Assembly (NCBI RefSeq): GCF_029873635.1
Contig: NC_080428.1
Coordinates: 66,929,101-66,993,100, forward strand
Reading direction: 5' to 3'
Source of the DNA: Malania oleifera
Taxonomy: Eukaryota > Streptophyta > Magnoliopsida > Santalales > Ximeniaceae
DNA: 64,000 nt
Positions 1-13,545 of the stretch are shown here, one piece after another. Position 1 is the stretch's first letter, and every line of letters begins with the position of its first letter. The notes beneath the pieces are model-generated. The model did no database searches, had not been told where the DNA came from, and saw only the letters and a program-made list of their open reading frames with translations. A program made the translations under genes and the position numbers.

Positions 1-343
1 TAAAAAAGTAAATTGAAGTTCAAATTCAAATAGATCATCTTTTGTGTACTGTAAAATATTATAAATATGAACCTCACGTTTTAGTACGTAATGATACAAT
101 GAATTAACATTGGAGATGCCTTAAATTTATATTTATATTAAATTTACAAAAAGTGTAACTTAAAATTATCTTTAAATTTACTTAAATTTAATTTAAAATT
201 CAAAATATATGCTTACAAATATAGTGAAATAGAATAAGAATTTATATAGTAAATATGTTACATTACAAAAAGAAAAAAAAAAATTCATTTCATTTCATTA
301 CATTTTTTGTATTAAGCAAATTAGTATAGTTGAATCATAAGAT

Positions 344-1107
344 TAGGAGTGGCAAAACAAGTTAACAGGTTGGGCTCGAATAGGTCATAAGCAGGTCGGG
401 GTAAATTGGGTTTGGATTCCGATTAACCCATTTATTAACGGGTGACTACTATGTAAATCAAAACTCGTCCGTTTAATAAACAAGTCATGAGCGATCTGTT
501 TAAAAAATATAATTTATTTACTTTAAAAATTTTAAATATTTCATATAAAATGACATTTAAAAAAAAAAAAACACTCCTTTATTTTATTTTTTAACGAGTC
601 ATCCGATGGGTGTCCCGACCCGAGCTCGTCTAACCTATTTAATAAATGGATCGGGTTCGGGTTAATCCATATATAAACGGACCAACTTGTATTAACTTCA
701 ACCCCGATTTAAAATTACTAATGTCTGTCCAGTCTCACATCGTTTTTATGTGAGCAGTTTTAAAGACAGTATAAGATTCTTTTATGCCTCTTTCTTTAAC
801 ATTTAGGTTTTAAGAATGAGTTTTCTAACATAGGATCAGAGCAGGACCTTGGGCTGCTTAACTCTTCCGTGGGTTAGACTTCTTCTCGCCTCATTTCCCC
901 CCATAAACTTTCGTCTTCTCATTTCTCCCATTGGCTTGAGAGAGAGTATTAATATCCGTTAAGTCTCACATCGTTTTTGTGAGTAGTTTTAAAATCAATA
1001 TAAGATCTTCTTAACTCTTTCTGCTTAACACTTAAGTTTTGAAGATGAGTTTTCTAACAAAAATGGGCGTGTCATGAGTAATCCGTTGGTCCATTTTGTC
1101 ACTCCTA
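344..1107. mobile_element. hAT-like non-autonomous DNA transposon
   Basis: The ends are an imperfect inverted pair, TAGGAGTGGCAAAA at the left and the complement of TAGGAGTGACAAAA at the right (13 of 14 match). The flanks CATAAGAT (336-343) and AATAAGAT (1108-1115) look like an 8-bp target duplication with one change, the size made by hAT transposases. There is no transposase reading frame. The subterminal sequence carries GGGTCGGG/CCCGACCC-type words typical of plant hAT miniature elements. A TRIM sits inside (722-1059). Superfamily is inferred from the ends only. Confidence 0.6.
722..1059 (+). mobile_element. TRIM (miniature LTR retrotransposon)
   Basis: Two direct repeats of about 108 bp (722-830 and 953-1059) share the TCTCACATCG block and the ending GAGTTTTCTAACA. 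The first is followed at once by AGGATCAGAGCAGG, close to the initiator-methionine tRNA primer site TGGTATCAGAGC. The second is preceded by a purine tract (GCTTGAGAGAGAGTA). The 120-bp interior codes for nothing. This is the layout of a terminal-repeat retrotransposon in miniature. No clear 5-bp target duplication is left, so the exact ends may be off by a few bases. Confidence 0.55.
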
Positions 1108-2570
1108 AATAAGATTCATAAAAGGGTTTGAAAAACAGTAAAAGATCAAACGGCCCTCATTGGTCAATCAGCCGTAGACCGGACTTAACAAATCAGAACC
1201 AAACCTTAAAATATCTGAAAAGCTAATGGTGGATCCATCAACAAATCCCAAAAGGCAGTTGGAAAATGCTTTTGATTTTTGAATGAAAGAGCTCACGAGG
1301 CAGCTGGTAGGTAACTTTGGTTAGCAACATTTTGGGCAGTTGAGACGCACCATATCTATCCTCCAGATTCGGTTTTATTTGTCTTCCTCACTTGTGGCCT
1401 AGGCGCGTGCTATTCCATAACCTGTCCTAAGGAAAATTTTAAATACCCCATATATCATCCTCATGGACTTGATAGTGATTTGAACAATTATTTCTAATTT
1501 TGAGTCTTTTATTATTTCAATTATCTTATTTTTACATGTAAAAATTTTAATTTATGTGAATTTTTTGTACAATTGACATGGCGATTCAAGGTTATCTAAA
1601 TAAAAATAAATTAAAAAAATAAAATTAGAAACCAGTAACCTGGTTTAGTCAATATTTTTGAAACTAATACAAATTTAAAACTTAATTAAAAATATTCATT
1701 TTTATTTTCATTTTTAAAGCAAATAATATTACTAAAATATGATTAAGAATTAAACTTATTTTAATTAGTTTACTTAATCATTCTACTTTTAATTTTTTTC
1801 AAATTTCACTTTATAATAAAAATTTTATTTGACATACAATTGAAAAATAATAAAAATATTTTGTAATTGGCTTCATTATTATTTTTTAAAATTTATGTAC
1901 ATTTTTTTCGATTATATTTAAATTCATATGATCAGTTGATTTTTACTTTAATTTAAAATTATATAAAAATAAACAATTTAATCTAAAAAAACTATTTCTA
2001 AATATTAAAATTTTTTACAGCAGGTTGTCAAAATGACTGAAAATCAAAAAATCTAATTTTCAATTTTTTTGACAAACACTTCAAAATTGATAACAAAAAT
2101 ATTAAATTGATAACATAAATAAATGTGTTCCTTTATAATTTATTTTTTAACTGTAGAAAAATAGATGCAAAAATCAAAAGCACAACAATGATATTAAACA
2201 AGCCAAAGTTATTACATATTTACTTTACTTTTTACATTTAATTTATATTCACTAGTCATCTACTATTTCACATTCTTTTTCGCACTATAAAATTTCAATA
2301 AGCAAAAGGCGATGGAACTTTGGCGAGTGAGATACACGCGCAATGAAAGAGTGTGGGGTCGGTGCGAGAAGTGTTGGTCATGGAGTCCCTAGGTCCCCAG
2401 CTTTCGGTAGGGAGGGAAAGCTTTTTTCCATGAAGAATTCTGAAACTTTATTGTGTCCAAAAGATGCTGCTGTGAAACGACACCATTTCAAGATCACACC
2501 TTCACATCATTTATTTATTTGAATTTTCTACTTATGATGGACTTATACTCACCTTGTCCAATCTCTGTCT

Positions 2571-2608
<38 letters not shown>

Positions 2609-3248
2609 CAATTGGAAAAATTTTGTAATGTCTAAAGGTCCAATCGCGATATGAGAGTAAAGCATCCAGCAGTTGGCTGTTTGGATTCCATTTTTATCGT
2701 TCCTGAAAAGTTGCAAATCCCTCATAATAAAAATTAACTCTCCTTCACATGGGTGCTACTTTAATTTTATGAATCTTATGTTATTTATTTTTGTTTATGT
2801 CATCTCAATTTTGTTGTGTACTACCTGCCAATTGCCATCCCCTCAAATTATGAAGAACTATATATGCATTAAACTAAACATTATTTGTTTAGAGATGCAA
2901 CTAGCCTTAAGTAATGGCAAAGAAACACTTTCTTCTTTTAAGATTTAACAAAAAGATAGGTCAATCTGCAAAAGTGTTAGATTACCACTTTACCTAAAAA
3001 TTTAAACTGTGTAGCAATAAACGCACGATAAATAGGAAAACGATATGCAGCTAAAGTGCACCTTAGTGTATGTTGTTCTTCGCTTGGTCCCCTAAATGAG
3101 AAGGTCGAAATTTTAATTTTCATGGGAGTTTGTTGAGAAAACATAGAGATATCAATAGACTTGGGATATCCTTGTGGGGGGATATTGCATGTCATCATGT
3201 ACCAAAATAGAAGATGAGTCATTGCCAACTCATAAAAAGGATTGTTTT
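1108..3248. other. AT-rich intergenic DNA, no gene seen
   Basis: Very AT-rich sequence with many short A and T runs and a CT microsatellite at about 2574-2603. The short reading frames (for example 2453-2635 and 2673-2948) are low in complexity and have no recognisable domain or gene context. I see no RNA gene or element end. Confidence 0.6.
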
Positions 3249-5909
3249 TGTAACGACCCAAAAGTTACACTATTTTTTTTCCTCGTATAAAATATAAATT
3301 ATTCTGATACCCCTGTAATACCTGCTATAATATCTCAGACCCTAGATGGTCACTGAGGTAACCCTATACACAAACTAACACACCTACGCAGCGAAAAACA
3401 TAAAGTCATACACCCGCATTTACAATACCATAATTCAGTGTTTCCAAACCATATATATATATATATATATAATTACACATCACCCCAGTATCATCTGCTC
3501 AAAAATATAATTCCCTGAATACACTTATCCTATAAACAGGGCAAAATAAAAGATCTTTCTATCTGTGAGTCTGATCTGCTCGCCTAACTAGTTCACCTGA
3601 AAAATGGTAAACCACTGGGATGAGACAACGCTTAGTAAAAGAAAGTATGCTATTACTAGTGTGTGGCGACTGAATTTCATAAATATAATATTGACAATAT
3701 CTCAAACTGCAAAAGCTAGTAAATCAATATACAATGTAACTCGCATCTATCATAGTTTAAAGTATAACTATAATATCTGAGTTTTCTACTTTTCATACTT
3801 CTAGTATCATACTATATTACTAATATTCTGTAAATTTGTATACGTATACATAATTGAGATTTTACCCTAGAAAATTGTACGTCATGATTTAACCCCTCAT
3901 GACAAGGTTGTGCAGCCCGTAGGCGAGACTTAATCTTGGTTGGTCCACCAGGTAAGTCGACTGTAACTCTACCAACCCTCAGCCCAACCAAATTGTGTCC
4001 TCTCCTAGGCACCGAACTGATAACTACCTCATCAAATAGGCCCCCTCAGCCCAACCAAACTGTGTCCTCTCCTACACACGGAACTGATAACTATCTCGTC
4101 AAACCGGCCCCCTCAACCCAAAGTACTGGGGAGACTACAATCTCTCCATAGGCACGGTTAACGAAATCCATATACTATCGAAGATATGTGGTTGCACTCT
4201 GATCTGAAAATAGCAACGGTATCGTGCTCTACTAACTGAATATAACTTGATTTATTAGGGTCTGATATTATATATACTATTTATATAATTTCATACTGTT
4301 TTCATCATGTTTCCAAAATAACCAGAACACTAAAAATCTTATCTGAAAATGTTGTAATATCTGAATAAAATAACTGTAGTATCTGACTGTTATAACTGTA
4401 TGTCTGACTATAATATTTGACTGAATAATATGTAATGTCTGAGTGTTATGGTTTTGGAAAACATGGCATTCTGTAATTACTATAAAATACTGGTATGTAA
4501 AATATCTGTAATATCTGTTTGATAAATATCTGTCTAGTAAATATATATGTCTATATATATATATATATATATATAAAATATTTGTAATATCTGTTTGATA
4601 AATATCTATCTAGTAAATATATATGTCTATATATATATACACTGTAAATCATGATATTCTGAAAAACTACATAAATTCTGTATAAAGCAAATATCTACTC
4701 AAGCCACACAATTAATACAACTCATATTTTGAAATCTATAAAATTAATTTTATACTCTATACCTTAGTAAACAGATGCTATAATTTTTCTAATAATATTT
4801 CTGAATTTCCTAGCATAGCATATTTCTCTTACCTAACTGGCTGGGAAGCTCGCCTCCAACTTAATCCTCACACTCACGACGTACTATCCCCAAAATCTTG
4901 AAATAATACAAGTTAGGAAAATTGTTCTGTATAAATCTAAATAATTCGTAAATCAACCTAACATATTGTATCATACTAAATTTCCATATACATATAAATC
5001 ATCTGTTATATCTGTATATTACTGAAATTATACCTTGGATGGATAATTGTATATCATGAATTAACCCCGCATGACTTGGGTTGTGTGGCCCGTAGGCTGG
5101 ATTTAACTCTAGCTGACCTGCCAGGCTAAGTCAAACATGGCATAACTACGCACGATTGCCCACCCAACTTGGTCCACCCATCCTACTATCCGCAACACTT
5201 CTCGGGTCGGCACACAATGGGTATCCTACTTTCTACAACACTTCGGGACTAATCGGCCTCTGACCCAACACTTTCTGCATAGTGTGGTTGCACTGTCGGC
5301 TAACACCAACTTGGTCCGCCCATCCTACTCTCTGCAACACTTCTCGGGTCGGCACACAGGGTTACACTATCTAATCTGGCTAACTAGTTACGGTACTATA
5401 CTCTGTAATCTGTTCTAGTCCATTAGGGATTTGATACTATATAATACTATGTCTGTATATATTGAAATAACCATGATTTTGTATAAGCTGAAATACCATG
5501 ATTATATAATATCTGTAATAATATTGTTTCATGATTCTGTGTAAAATCTATCATAATAATAATATTTCTGAATATCTGTTATAAATATATCTAGTCACGG
5601 CATCTACGCCGGCTGAATATAACGGCATCTACGCCGGCTAAATATCATAATATACTGAAAATATAATTTATGTATTATTTATAGTTTTTCAAAAAAATTG
5701 TCATCAAATCATGCTTGTACTATGAATTCATAAAATATTCTGACATTCCATTATTTACAATAAAATTTATACTTATGCCACACACAAGTGAGTACTACTC
5801 TGTAGTATATTATCTAGCCTGGGAAAACATATTTTTCTGACAAAATAATATTAAATCTGTTTTCAAAGTTTCCTCAGTTCAACATTAGTATTCTCAAAAA
5901 CTATACTAA

Positions 5910-5948
<39 letters not shown>

Positions 5949-6004
5949 CTGAATCAAATACTATATATTTAATGATTAATTTACTAAAAATACCTAACTT
6001 AATC
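3249..6004 (-). mobile_element. Long LTR remnant, minus orientation (3' portion)
   Basis: It begins TGTAACGACCC, the complement of the GGTCGTTACA end shared by the LTRs at 6005-8240 and 11602-13453. Read on the minus strand it has the family landmarks: a 'TTACTAAGCGTTGTCTCA' block near 3640 and a 'CCCGTAGGCGAG'-type block near 3915. The latter occurs again near 5090, so part of the LTR is duplicated internally. The copy is interrupted at 6004 by the plus solo LTR and resumes at 8246. It is noncoding, with several AT microsatellites (3451-3471, 4552-4576, 5912-5947). Confidence 0.6.
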
Positions 6005-6698
6005 TGTACTAACCCAAACTCATAAAAATAAAATAAAATAAAATAAAATAAAGGGAAATGAAATTTAAAAAGGGTATCAAGCAGGGACTCGTCGACGAAC
6101 GATCTTCTGGGTTTCGTCGACAAGTATACGTGTCTTGTCGACGAATGTTTACCGAGAGAGGTTTTGGGTATTTCTGAGATTCACCGACGAACTCATGGTT
6201 TCGTCAACGGACATTCTTCTTGGGCTCGTCGACTAATCCAGGTATCTCGTCGACAAAGCCCTACCTATAAATAAGGAAGCTTTCGTTTTAAGCAAGAATT
6301 TCTCTCTCCTCGCGCCACTCTCTATCTCTACCTATGGCTCCCTCGCCTTTTCTCTTTGATGTCAGACTCAATTCATCCAGGATTGACGATCGAAAACCAC
6401 CATGAGGTCCCTGGGAAGATTCTATGCAACATAAGCGGAGCAGATTCTCAGTTTGGAGTACTTGGGCACCACTCCAAAATCAGGGTAAGTAGGGTATTTT
6501 TAATATTAAATTAAGTATTGGGAGTGTGTGGGCCTAGGAGATGATCAATGATAAATATCTTAAGGTTAAACTAATTAAGTTAGGATTTTTGGAATACACG
6601 TTTTCCATTCGGTTTAGGCAAAATCTCAAGGAGCAGGTAAGGGGAAAACGTTATAGCAGTTTTTCATTAATTTTAAACCGATTAAATTCGAGTATACA

Positions 6699-6795
<97 letters not shown>

Positions 6796-8240
6796 TATGG
6801 TTTATCTGAATAGTTAGCCATTTGGAAAATAATGATTTTGATTATATTTCATATTTGGGAAAAACCGTGTGGTATAAAAATAACTTTCGTAATTAAATGG
6901 TTGCGAGTACTGCGTGATTATGATTATTGTTCGCTTATGGTTACTGTTTGGGTTGTAAATTCTGCTTGGTTGAGAATACTATAATATTGTGAATACTATC
7001 TATTTGTGTATACTTGGGTGAATGCATTGATGTGCTTCGATGATTAGTTGTGTCATAGATGTGTAATGTTTTATGGTTCATGTAAATTGCGATATAGCGT
7101 TGATAGTGGTATAAGGAAGTCGTTCTATCGTACCTGATATAAATCGCCATATAACGTTGATAGTGGTATGAGGAGGTCGTTATATGGCCATTTATATTAA
7201 GGGAGTAAAACGTTGGCAATGGAATAAGGAGTTGGTTTTACCGATTTACTATGAACAAGGGTATGTGTGTGGATTTGTAACCTGTGTGGTTGGGAAGCAT
7301 GTGTAGTAACCTTTGTGGTTGTGAGTCCTGTGTGGACGGTATTCTTGTGTGGATGTGAGTCTTGTGTAGACTGTATTTCTTGTGTGGATATGGACCCTGT
7401 GTGGGTGTGAATGAAGTATGTGTGTATCATGTGTGGATGGGTTGTGATATGCGTGTATACGTGGATTTATGTGAAATGAATGGCATTGGATGCGTGTAAT
7501 TTTAATTACATAAGTATTTATGGTAAAGTAAAATTCTTCACCCGAGAGCTTGCTGAGAAAGGCGAGTGCCCTAGTAATTTTTTGTTGGTACCAGAGCAGA
7601 GAGAAGGTACTTGTATAGGTGGGTGATCTTCCCTATTCTCGGAGACTTTGCCTGGATGCATAACCTAAGGGCTTACTGAGAAAGGTGAGTGCCCTGGTAT
7701 TGGTACCAAAGCAGAGGGAAGGCGCTTGTATGGGCAGGTAATCTTTCCTATTATCGAGAATTATCACTAAAAATAATTATGTATGTGTGTATGATTTCAG
7801 ATGTCTGTGATGTTGTTAATATGCATTTTCTTAGCTGCTATTGATATTGAATAATAGATGATTATATTTTTGTATGTATTAAACTCTCTGTCACACACTG
7901 TTATAGCTTTTTCTTCCTTACTCAGAGGTGTCTCACCCCAGCGATTTATTACTCTTTTCAGGTTCTTCAAGTGATCGAGCTTAGAAAGTTTCGGGGTGGG
8001 GTTTAGTTTTGTGAGTGGTTAAAAGAACAGATATATGTTAAGTTCTATGTTTAATTTATTTTCTGGATATGTAATATGGAGAATTTGGTTATACTACTTT
8101 ATGGGTTTATATATGTGTGTTTAGTACTCTGGTATTTTATTTGAGGTTGTTTAATTAGTTCTACTGCGTGAATGGTATCAGAGACGTGTAATTGGTCTCA
8201 TAACACCCTAGGCCTCACTCGACGGGTTCGGGGCGTTACA
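6005..8240 (+). mobile_element. Solo LTR (2.2 kb) with TSD TAATC
   Basis: It starts TGTACTAACCC and ends GGGGCGTTACA, with TAATC on both sides (6000-6004 and 8241-8245), a perfect 5-bp target duplication. No internal retrotransposon coding region is attached, so this is a solo LTR formed by LTR-LTR recombination. The U3 part has seven GTCGAC-like sites between 6091 and 6254, followed by a TATA box (CTATAAATA, about 6264). A CA/TA microsatellite (6700-6793) has expanded within it. The end sequence is of a type common in long plant gypsy LTRs; lineage is inferred. Confidence 0.75.
6700..6793. repeat. Compound (AC)n(AT)n microsatellite
   Basis: About 25 AC units run directly into about 22 AT units inside the solo LTR. 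The short 'protein' rich in Thr-His and Ile-Tyr repeats across this stretch is an artefact of the microsatellite. Confidence 0.9.
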
Positions 8241-8245
8241 TAATC

Positions 8246-8912
8246 TATCCCTTTACTTGACTTACTAAGAGGCCTACTAACAACCCTAAATGCACGCCCC
8301 ACGACATTCAAAACTCAAAAACCTGAAATTCACATTTTCCCAGTTCAAACAACATCAACCCTAGAATTATTATCGTTAAAACATCTCCAAGCCCAAACAC
8401 TCCATTAAATCAATTAAACACCAACATTTAACATCCTTTCCTCGACTTTGGAGTGGTGTCTGGAATGCCCAAATTGAAAATCTGCTTCGATTAAACCGCT
8501 AAGGATCACTCCTAAGATTTCATGGTAACTTCCGATCGTCAATTCGGGCTATAATTGGAGCAAAATCGTAGAGAAAAAGGGAGAGGGTGGCGTAGGTTTC
8601 CGAGAGAGAGAGAGAGAGAGATAGATAGATAGATTTTTGTTTGTTTAAAACAAATGAAGCTTGCAGCCCCCTTCAAAATCAACACTACAGACAAAACCAT
8701 CGACAGTTTTCTGCACCCCTCACAAAACCGTCGATGGTTTGGGTCTTTAACCCGCACTTTTTACCGTTTTACCTATAACCGGCCCACAGTAAATACAAAA
8801 CAATCGACGATTTTTCTGGCCTCCACCAAATCATCAACAGTTTGGTCTACACCAAACCAAAAACCTTCTTTTCTTTTACTTTCTCATTAATTCAATTTTT
8901 CATGTCTCTACA
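8246..8912 (-). mobile_element. Long LTR remnant, minus orientation (5' portion)
   Basis: Continuation of the minus LTR split by the solo LTR. On the minus strand it matches the family leader (block 'TTGACGATCGGAAGTTACCATGA' type near 8530, and the 'CACCACTCCAAA' block near 8450) and ends in TGTAGAGAC, close to the TGTAGTGACCC start of sister copies. It carries ATCGAC/GTCGAT-like sites at 8699, 8730, 8803 and 8833, and a GA/GATA microsatellite at about 8601-8632. The outer end is approximate because no matching target duplication was found. Confidence 0.5.
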
Positions 8913-9788
8913 CACGTGGTAGACCCTCAAAGAACTAAACCCATCTAATTTAGCTCTCATATTATTATTATTGTCATTATCATTGCTATTATTATTACCA
9001 TTAAAAAAGAAATTATATACAAATAGCCTAATTCCTAATTTTTGCTGCATTTAGAAAACTAAATCTAAAAAAAACGAAAACACTTTAGAATTATTTTTTG
9101 AAAATCAAGGTCTTTTGGATATGTTCTTGAAAAAAAAAAATTGAAAACACTTACCTTAAGTTTGGGAGACTTTGAATTTTTTTGAATTTTGATAAATTTA
9201 AATAAAATATATTATAAAATTATATTAAATTATATCCAAATTCACTTACTCTAAATACAAATTTTAAAATTTATATTTCAAACGCAACTTTAATCAAATA
9301 CTATTCTATGTGCTCTTTATTTCTTGCATTTGCGGATTTAGAAAATTATATTACATACATTAAACAAACAAGCCCAATTTTTTTTCTTTTGATTTTCATG
9401 ATAATCTTTGGTGGTTAGCATATTTTTTGTTTGGCTTTATTTTCTAGCCGATGGTTGCTAATGGTTTTATTTAAAAAAAAAAAGAAAATCAGGGTACGGC
9501 ATCTCATAGTGATCGGTGGATGTTGATAAGATTTGACGGTCCAGATTCACTCTCACTAAAAGTCTCCCGCGCAAGCTGCCAAAAAAGCCTGATAAAGAAG
9601 GGTTGCATATTTTGGACGTATCCGAAGAAGAAGGTTGTTATTGGCCGTTGATGTTGGAAACTTTTGAAAAGAAAAATGCTTTTACTGTTGCCCTTGTGAA
9701 ATGACCAATCTACCCCTCCCCCCTTGTGTGCATTCCCCATAATAGCCTTGTGGGAGGATAACTTACTTCAGTTCATCTCTCTTTCTAC

Positions 9789-9827
<39 letters not shown>

Positions 9828-11342
9828 CATATTTATTATAAATTTTTTAATGTTTATTTTGTTTTGGGGGGTTATTTTTTGAATTAAAAATAAAAAATAA
9901 AAAGCAAAGGGAAAAGAGGAGGAAGCCAAATGAGGATTGAACAAAGAGGAAAGAGCCAAAGCGAAAGAGGGAGCATGTGCGGTTCCCACTTCTACCCCGT
10001 CACATCCATTCCCCACTTTCTACACATCTCTTTCACTTTCACTTTTTTCTTTTTTTTTTTTAATCTTTGGAGTCATTCCTTCCTCGAGTCTTTGACACAA
10101 AGCATGCTCAAAGAACTTTACACACTTTTCTAATCAAAAAGTTTAAATAGTGTGTATTGGAAGTTTGAATTTTGGGTCATCATTCAACTTCAATTTGTGT
10201 AAATTTGAAAGAAGTTGAATACAGTTTAGAACAATATTTTTTTTTTACGCTTAAGTAAATTTAAATCTAAAAGTTCAAAATTTTTACTCACAAATGTAAG
10301 GTAATAGTGCAATGAAGTGTACAATAAAAGAGGTCAAAGGGAAGCTCCCTTTTCAATAATCTATACCTACGTCCCGAGATTCGAACCAACAATCCCAATC
10401 ACCATATGTACCAAGCAGTTAGTGCCCAAAAGTATAATTCCCCAAAGTGTTTGCATATTAGTATACTCGAATTCTCATCTCTAAAAATAGAGAGTTCAGA
10501 TCGAGGTGAAACATGTGACTCACTCGACAAAATGAACAGTTCGAAAGTTATCTCAAGTATAAGAGCTATGTTGTGTAATATTCAGCCCAAATGCTAGATC
10601 GTCTCCTCAGGGAATACGGTTTAATCTCAAATTTTACATTCTTCCAATCAAAATTAAAAAGTTACTGAACTCAGTTCAAATTCGTAATTTTCAAGATTGT
10701 TGAGATTTCTTCTGACAAATTAAACGAACTTGCAAATTTAATCATAATCCTAGCATGCACTGAATTAAATAAAAAGAATGAAAAACCTACGTCTAATCAG
10801 GCAGACATTGAAACACGAGTTAAACTTTAGAATAGAAACTAAAGATGGTAACTTTAACACGTAACTAAAACATGCAAAAATGGAAACTCAATCAAGCATA
10901 TACGCGAACGATAAAAAACCGAACCCTTAACAAAATCAAGAACTTGAATCAAAATCAAAACTTAAATGCAAACAAGAACTTAGATAGAAACTAAAGCTTT
11001 AACAACCTAAACTAAACTGAATACGATAAAAATGAAAACTTTAATAAGACTTGACCCTAAACTAAATCGAGCTTTGACAAAAAATTAAATTTTGAAAAGA
11101 TCAACTAATTTAATTTCTTAACAAAAACATTTTTTTTCCTTTTTGTATTTTTAAACTAATTAAATAATTCGAAACATTAATTAAATCTATGGCAGAATTT
11201 AACTGGGAGAAAATAAATAAACAATTAAACTTCAATAATAATAAAACATCCTAAATAATATTCAAAATCTAAAATTTCCAATAAACTCCAATAAAAATTT
11301 AACAATGTTCAACTAATTAATTAACAATAAATAAAGAAAGAG

Positions 11343-11348
<6 letters not shown>
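8913..11348. other. Intergenic DNA, no gene seen
   Basis: AT-rich spacer with an AT microsatellite at about 9793-9825. The part 9490-10120 is less AT-rich and looks promoter-like, but no coding exon follows it. The stretch 10380-10800, with phrases such as 'GATCGTCTCCTCAGGGAATACGG', resembles widespread noncoding retroelement-derived repeats in plants; I cannot define its ends. Confidence 0.5.

Positions 11349-11391
<43 letters not shown>
11349..11391. repeat. (GA)n microsatellite
   Basis: About 21 uninterrupted GA units. The reading frame across it is an artefact. It lies just before a GT/GC-rich stretch (11400-11601) that hosts the next solo LTR. Confidence 0.9.
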
Positions 11392-11395
<4 letters not shown>

Positions 11396-11601
11396 TAAAG
11401 CTAGTCATGGCTGGTGCTTCAATAGGGAAGGATTCCTGGGTGGTGGCTGGTGGCCGTTTGGTGTTGGAGGTTTGGTTGTCCGCAGCAGGGGTGGTTGTGG
11501 CTAGTTGTGTCTTGCTGACCGCTGCAGTGGATGGTTATAGCAGAGGTGGCTCGTGCAACAACAGCAGCTAGGAGTAGAGGGTGCCTGGTCTCAGGTGGTT
11601 G

Positions 11602-13453
11602 TGTAGTGACCCAAAGAATGATATTATTTAAATAATAAAGAGAGAGAAAAATAGAAACAGAAACAGAAAGAGGCCATAGACTTCGTAGACGAATACAGGG
11701 GTTCATCGATGAGAAAATATCGAGCGAGATTTTTGGCTGCTCTGAACTTCGTCGACGAATACAGGGTTTCATCGATGAATTTAATAAAGGACTCGTCGAT
11801 AAGGCGACGTGTCTTGTCGACGAATTTGATCTTATAAATAGCTAAAATCCATATTTTTATCCATTTCCTACACCGTTCTCTCTCTCCTCTCTCTCTCTCC
11901 CCTATGGATCCTCTCCCCTCTCTCTTCAATTTTGGCCCCGCCAGCCACCAGATCGAAGATTTGAGGCTGCCATGACGCTCCTAGCGAAGTTCTCTACAAG
12001 TCTGTCAAAGCGGATCGTTGGGGAAAGAAGTAGGATATCATCCCAAATTCAGGGTAAGACCTTTTAGTTCATTTTTGGCCTTATGGTAGTTATAAGAAAT
12101 GATGTACATGTAAAAATATTGAAATTTAGTATTGTGAGTTTTCAGTTTCAAGGTATTGATCAGGAAATCCTATGGGGGTTAGACCAGAATATTTTAGGGG
12201 CTTCCCAGTAGTCAGGTAAGGGAAATATGTTATGCTAGGTATTTTTTAAATATTATACAGTTTATTAAATGATGAAAATTATGTATTAAAGTGTCGTTTG
12301 GCTTGTGAATATGAATATAGTACGAAGATATGTTTTACGATATTTCAGTATTCTGATTTTACGATGTTTCAGTACCATGATTTTATGAATCTCGGTACCA
12401 TGATTATACGAATATCAGTATTATGATTATGCAGTTTCAGTGTTATGATTATATAGTTCTCAGTATTACGATATATGAATTACAATACAGTTTATGCAGC
12501 ATCATGGTTATTACGATTATTTCAGAATCATGGTAAATCAAATAGTTGTATATAGAAATACATTATATAGTATCAGACTCTATTGGACTATGCAGTTACA
12601 GAGCACGGTACCATTGCTACAAATATTATGTTACATTATGAGTGCAAGCACCTATTTAGATAATATGTAGTAGTAGGTCGATCACCTAAACCCTTGACGA
12701 GGACAGGCTCCCCATCAGATATGGGTTGAGGTGGGCAAATCAGACTGATGGAGTATAGTGATTTATTCCTGGTTGGCCAGCCAGGGTAAATCCCGCCTAC
12801 GGGCCGCACAACCCTGTCATAAAGGGGTAAGTCATGACACACAGATATCCACAGGGAACATTTTTTGTTATTATTACGTATGTATAGATTTGCAAAAACA
12901 GGGAACATACTTACTTACGCTAGAAGTATTTTGAACAATAATCTCCAATATTGTCATGTTAAGCAATAGGGATAAGGGTGGTGGATTTTATCACTTATAC
13001 TTTATTTATATATTCAGTTATACATGTTTATTTGAAAACATATTTTCATGGTATAGTAGCTTATTTGCCACACACTAGTAATAGCATATTTCGTCTTACT
13101 GAGCATTGGCTCACCCTAGTGTTGAATCATTTTTTAGGTGATCCAGGTAAGCGAGCAGACCAGGCTCGCAGATAGAGAGGCTTCAGTAGTGCCCTGTTAG
13201 AGAGTGAGTATATTTTGGGAGTGTTTTTGTATATCCCAGCATGGTTGAGGGTATTTTTGGGAAACATGTAGCACTCTGGTATTGTATGGTATGGTATTGT
13301 ATATATTTACATATGGATATATTTATTCAGTTTCTACTTCTTGCTGTTTAGGTTTATGGTTGGGTTTACCCCAGTATGGTATTAGAGCATATAGATTGTG
13401 GTCATATATATAAAATAAAATAAAAAAACTAGTTTATTAAGCAGGTCGTTACA
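11602..13453 (+). mobile_element. Solo LTR (1.85 kb) with TSD GGTTG
   Basis: Begins TGTAGTGACCC, ends AGGTCGTTACA, and is flanked by perfect 5-bp copies of GGTTG (11597-11601 and 13454-13458). GTCGAC-like sites occur at 11685, 11705, 11751, 11771, 11795 and 11816, followed by the TATA box TTATAAATA near 11831. Other family landmarks are the 'CAGGGTAAGACC' block near 12050, the 'GTCTTACTGAGCATTGGCTC' block near 13093 and the GATCCAGGTAAGCGAGCAG block near 13140. There is no coding capacity. Confidence 0.8.
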
Positions 13454-13545
13454 GGTTGTGCTGGTCTTCTTGGATGTGCTGGTGTTGTAGTGGGGTGGAG
13501 GCTGACCATAGGTGGTTTGGACAACAACAACTTCTAGAGTACAGT

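Noticed and set aside
6088-6254. CRISPR-like regular repeats
   Set aside because: Regular spacing of short palindromes in a plant LTR promoter; repeat units are too short and diverged, and this is nuclear plant DNA.
6541-6813. Thr-His and Ile-Tyr repeat protein
   Set aside because: Produced by the AC/AT microsatellite in a solo LTR.
11347-11571. Arg-Glu repeat protein start
   Set aside because: Produced by the GA microsatellite; no domain follows.
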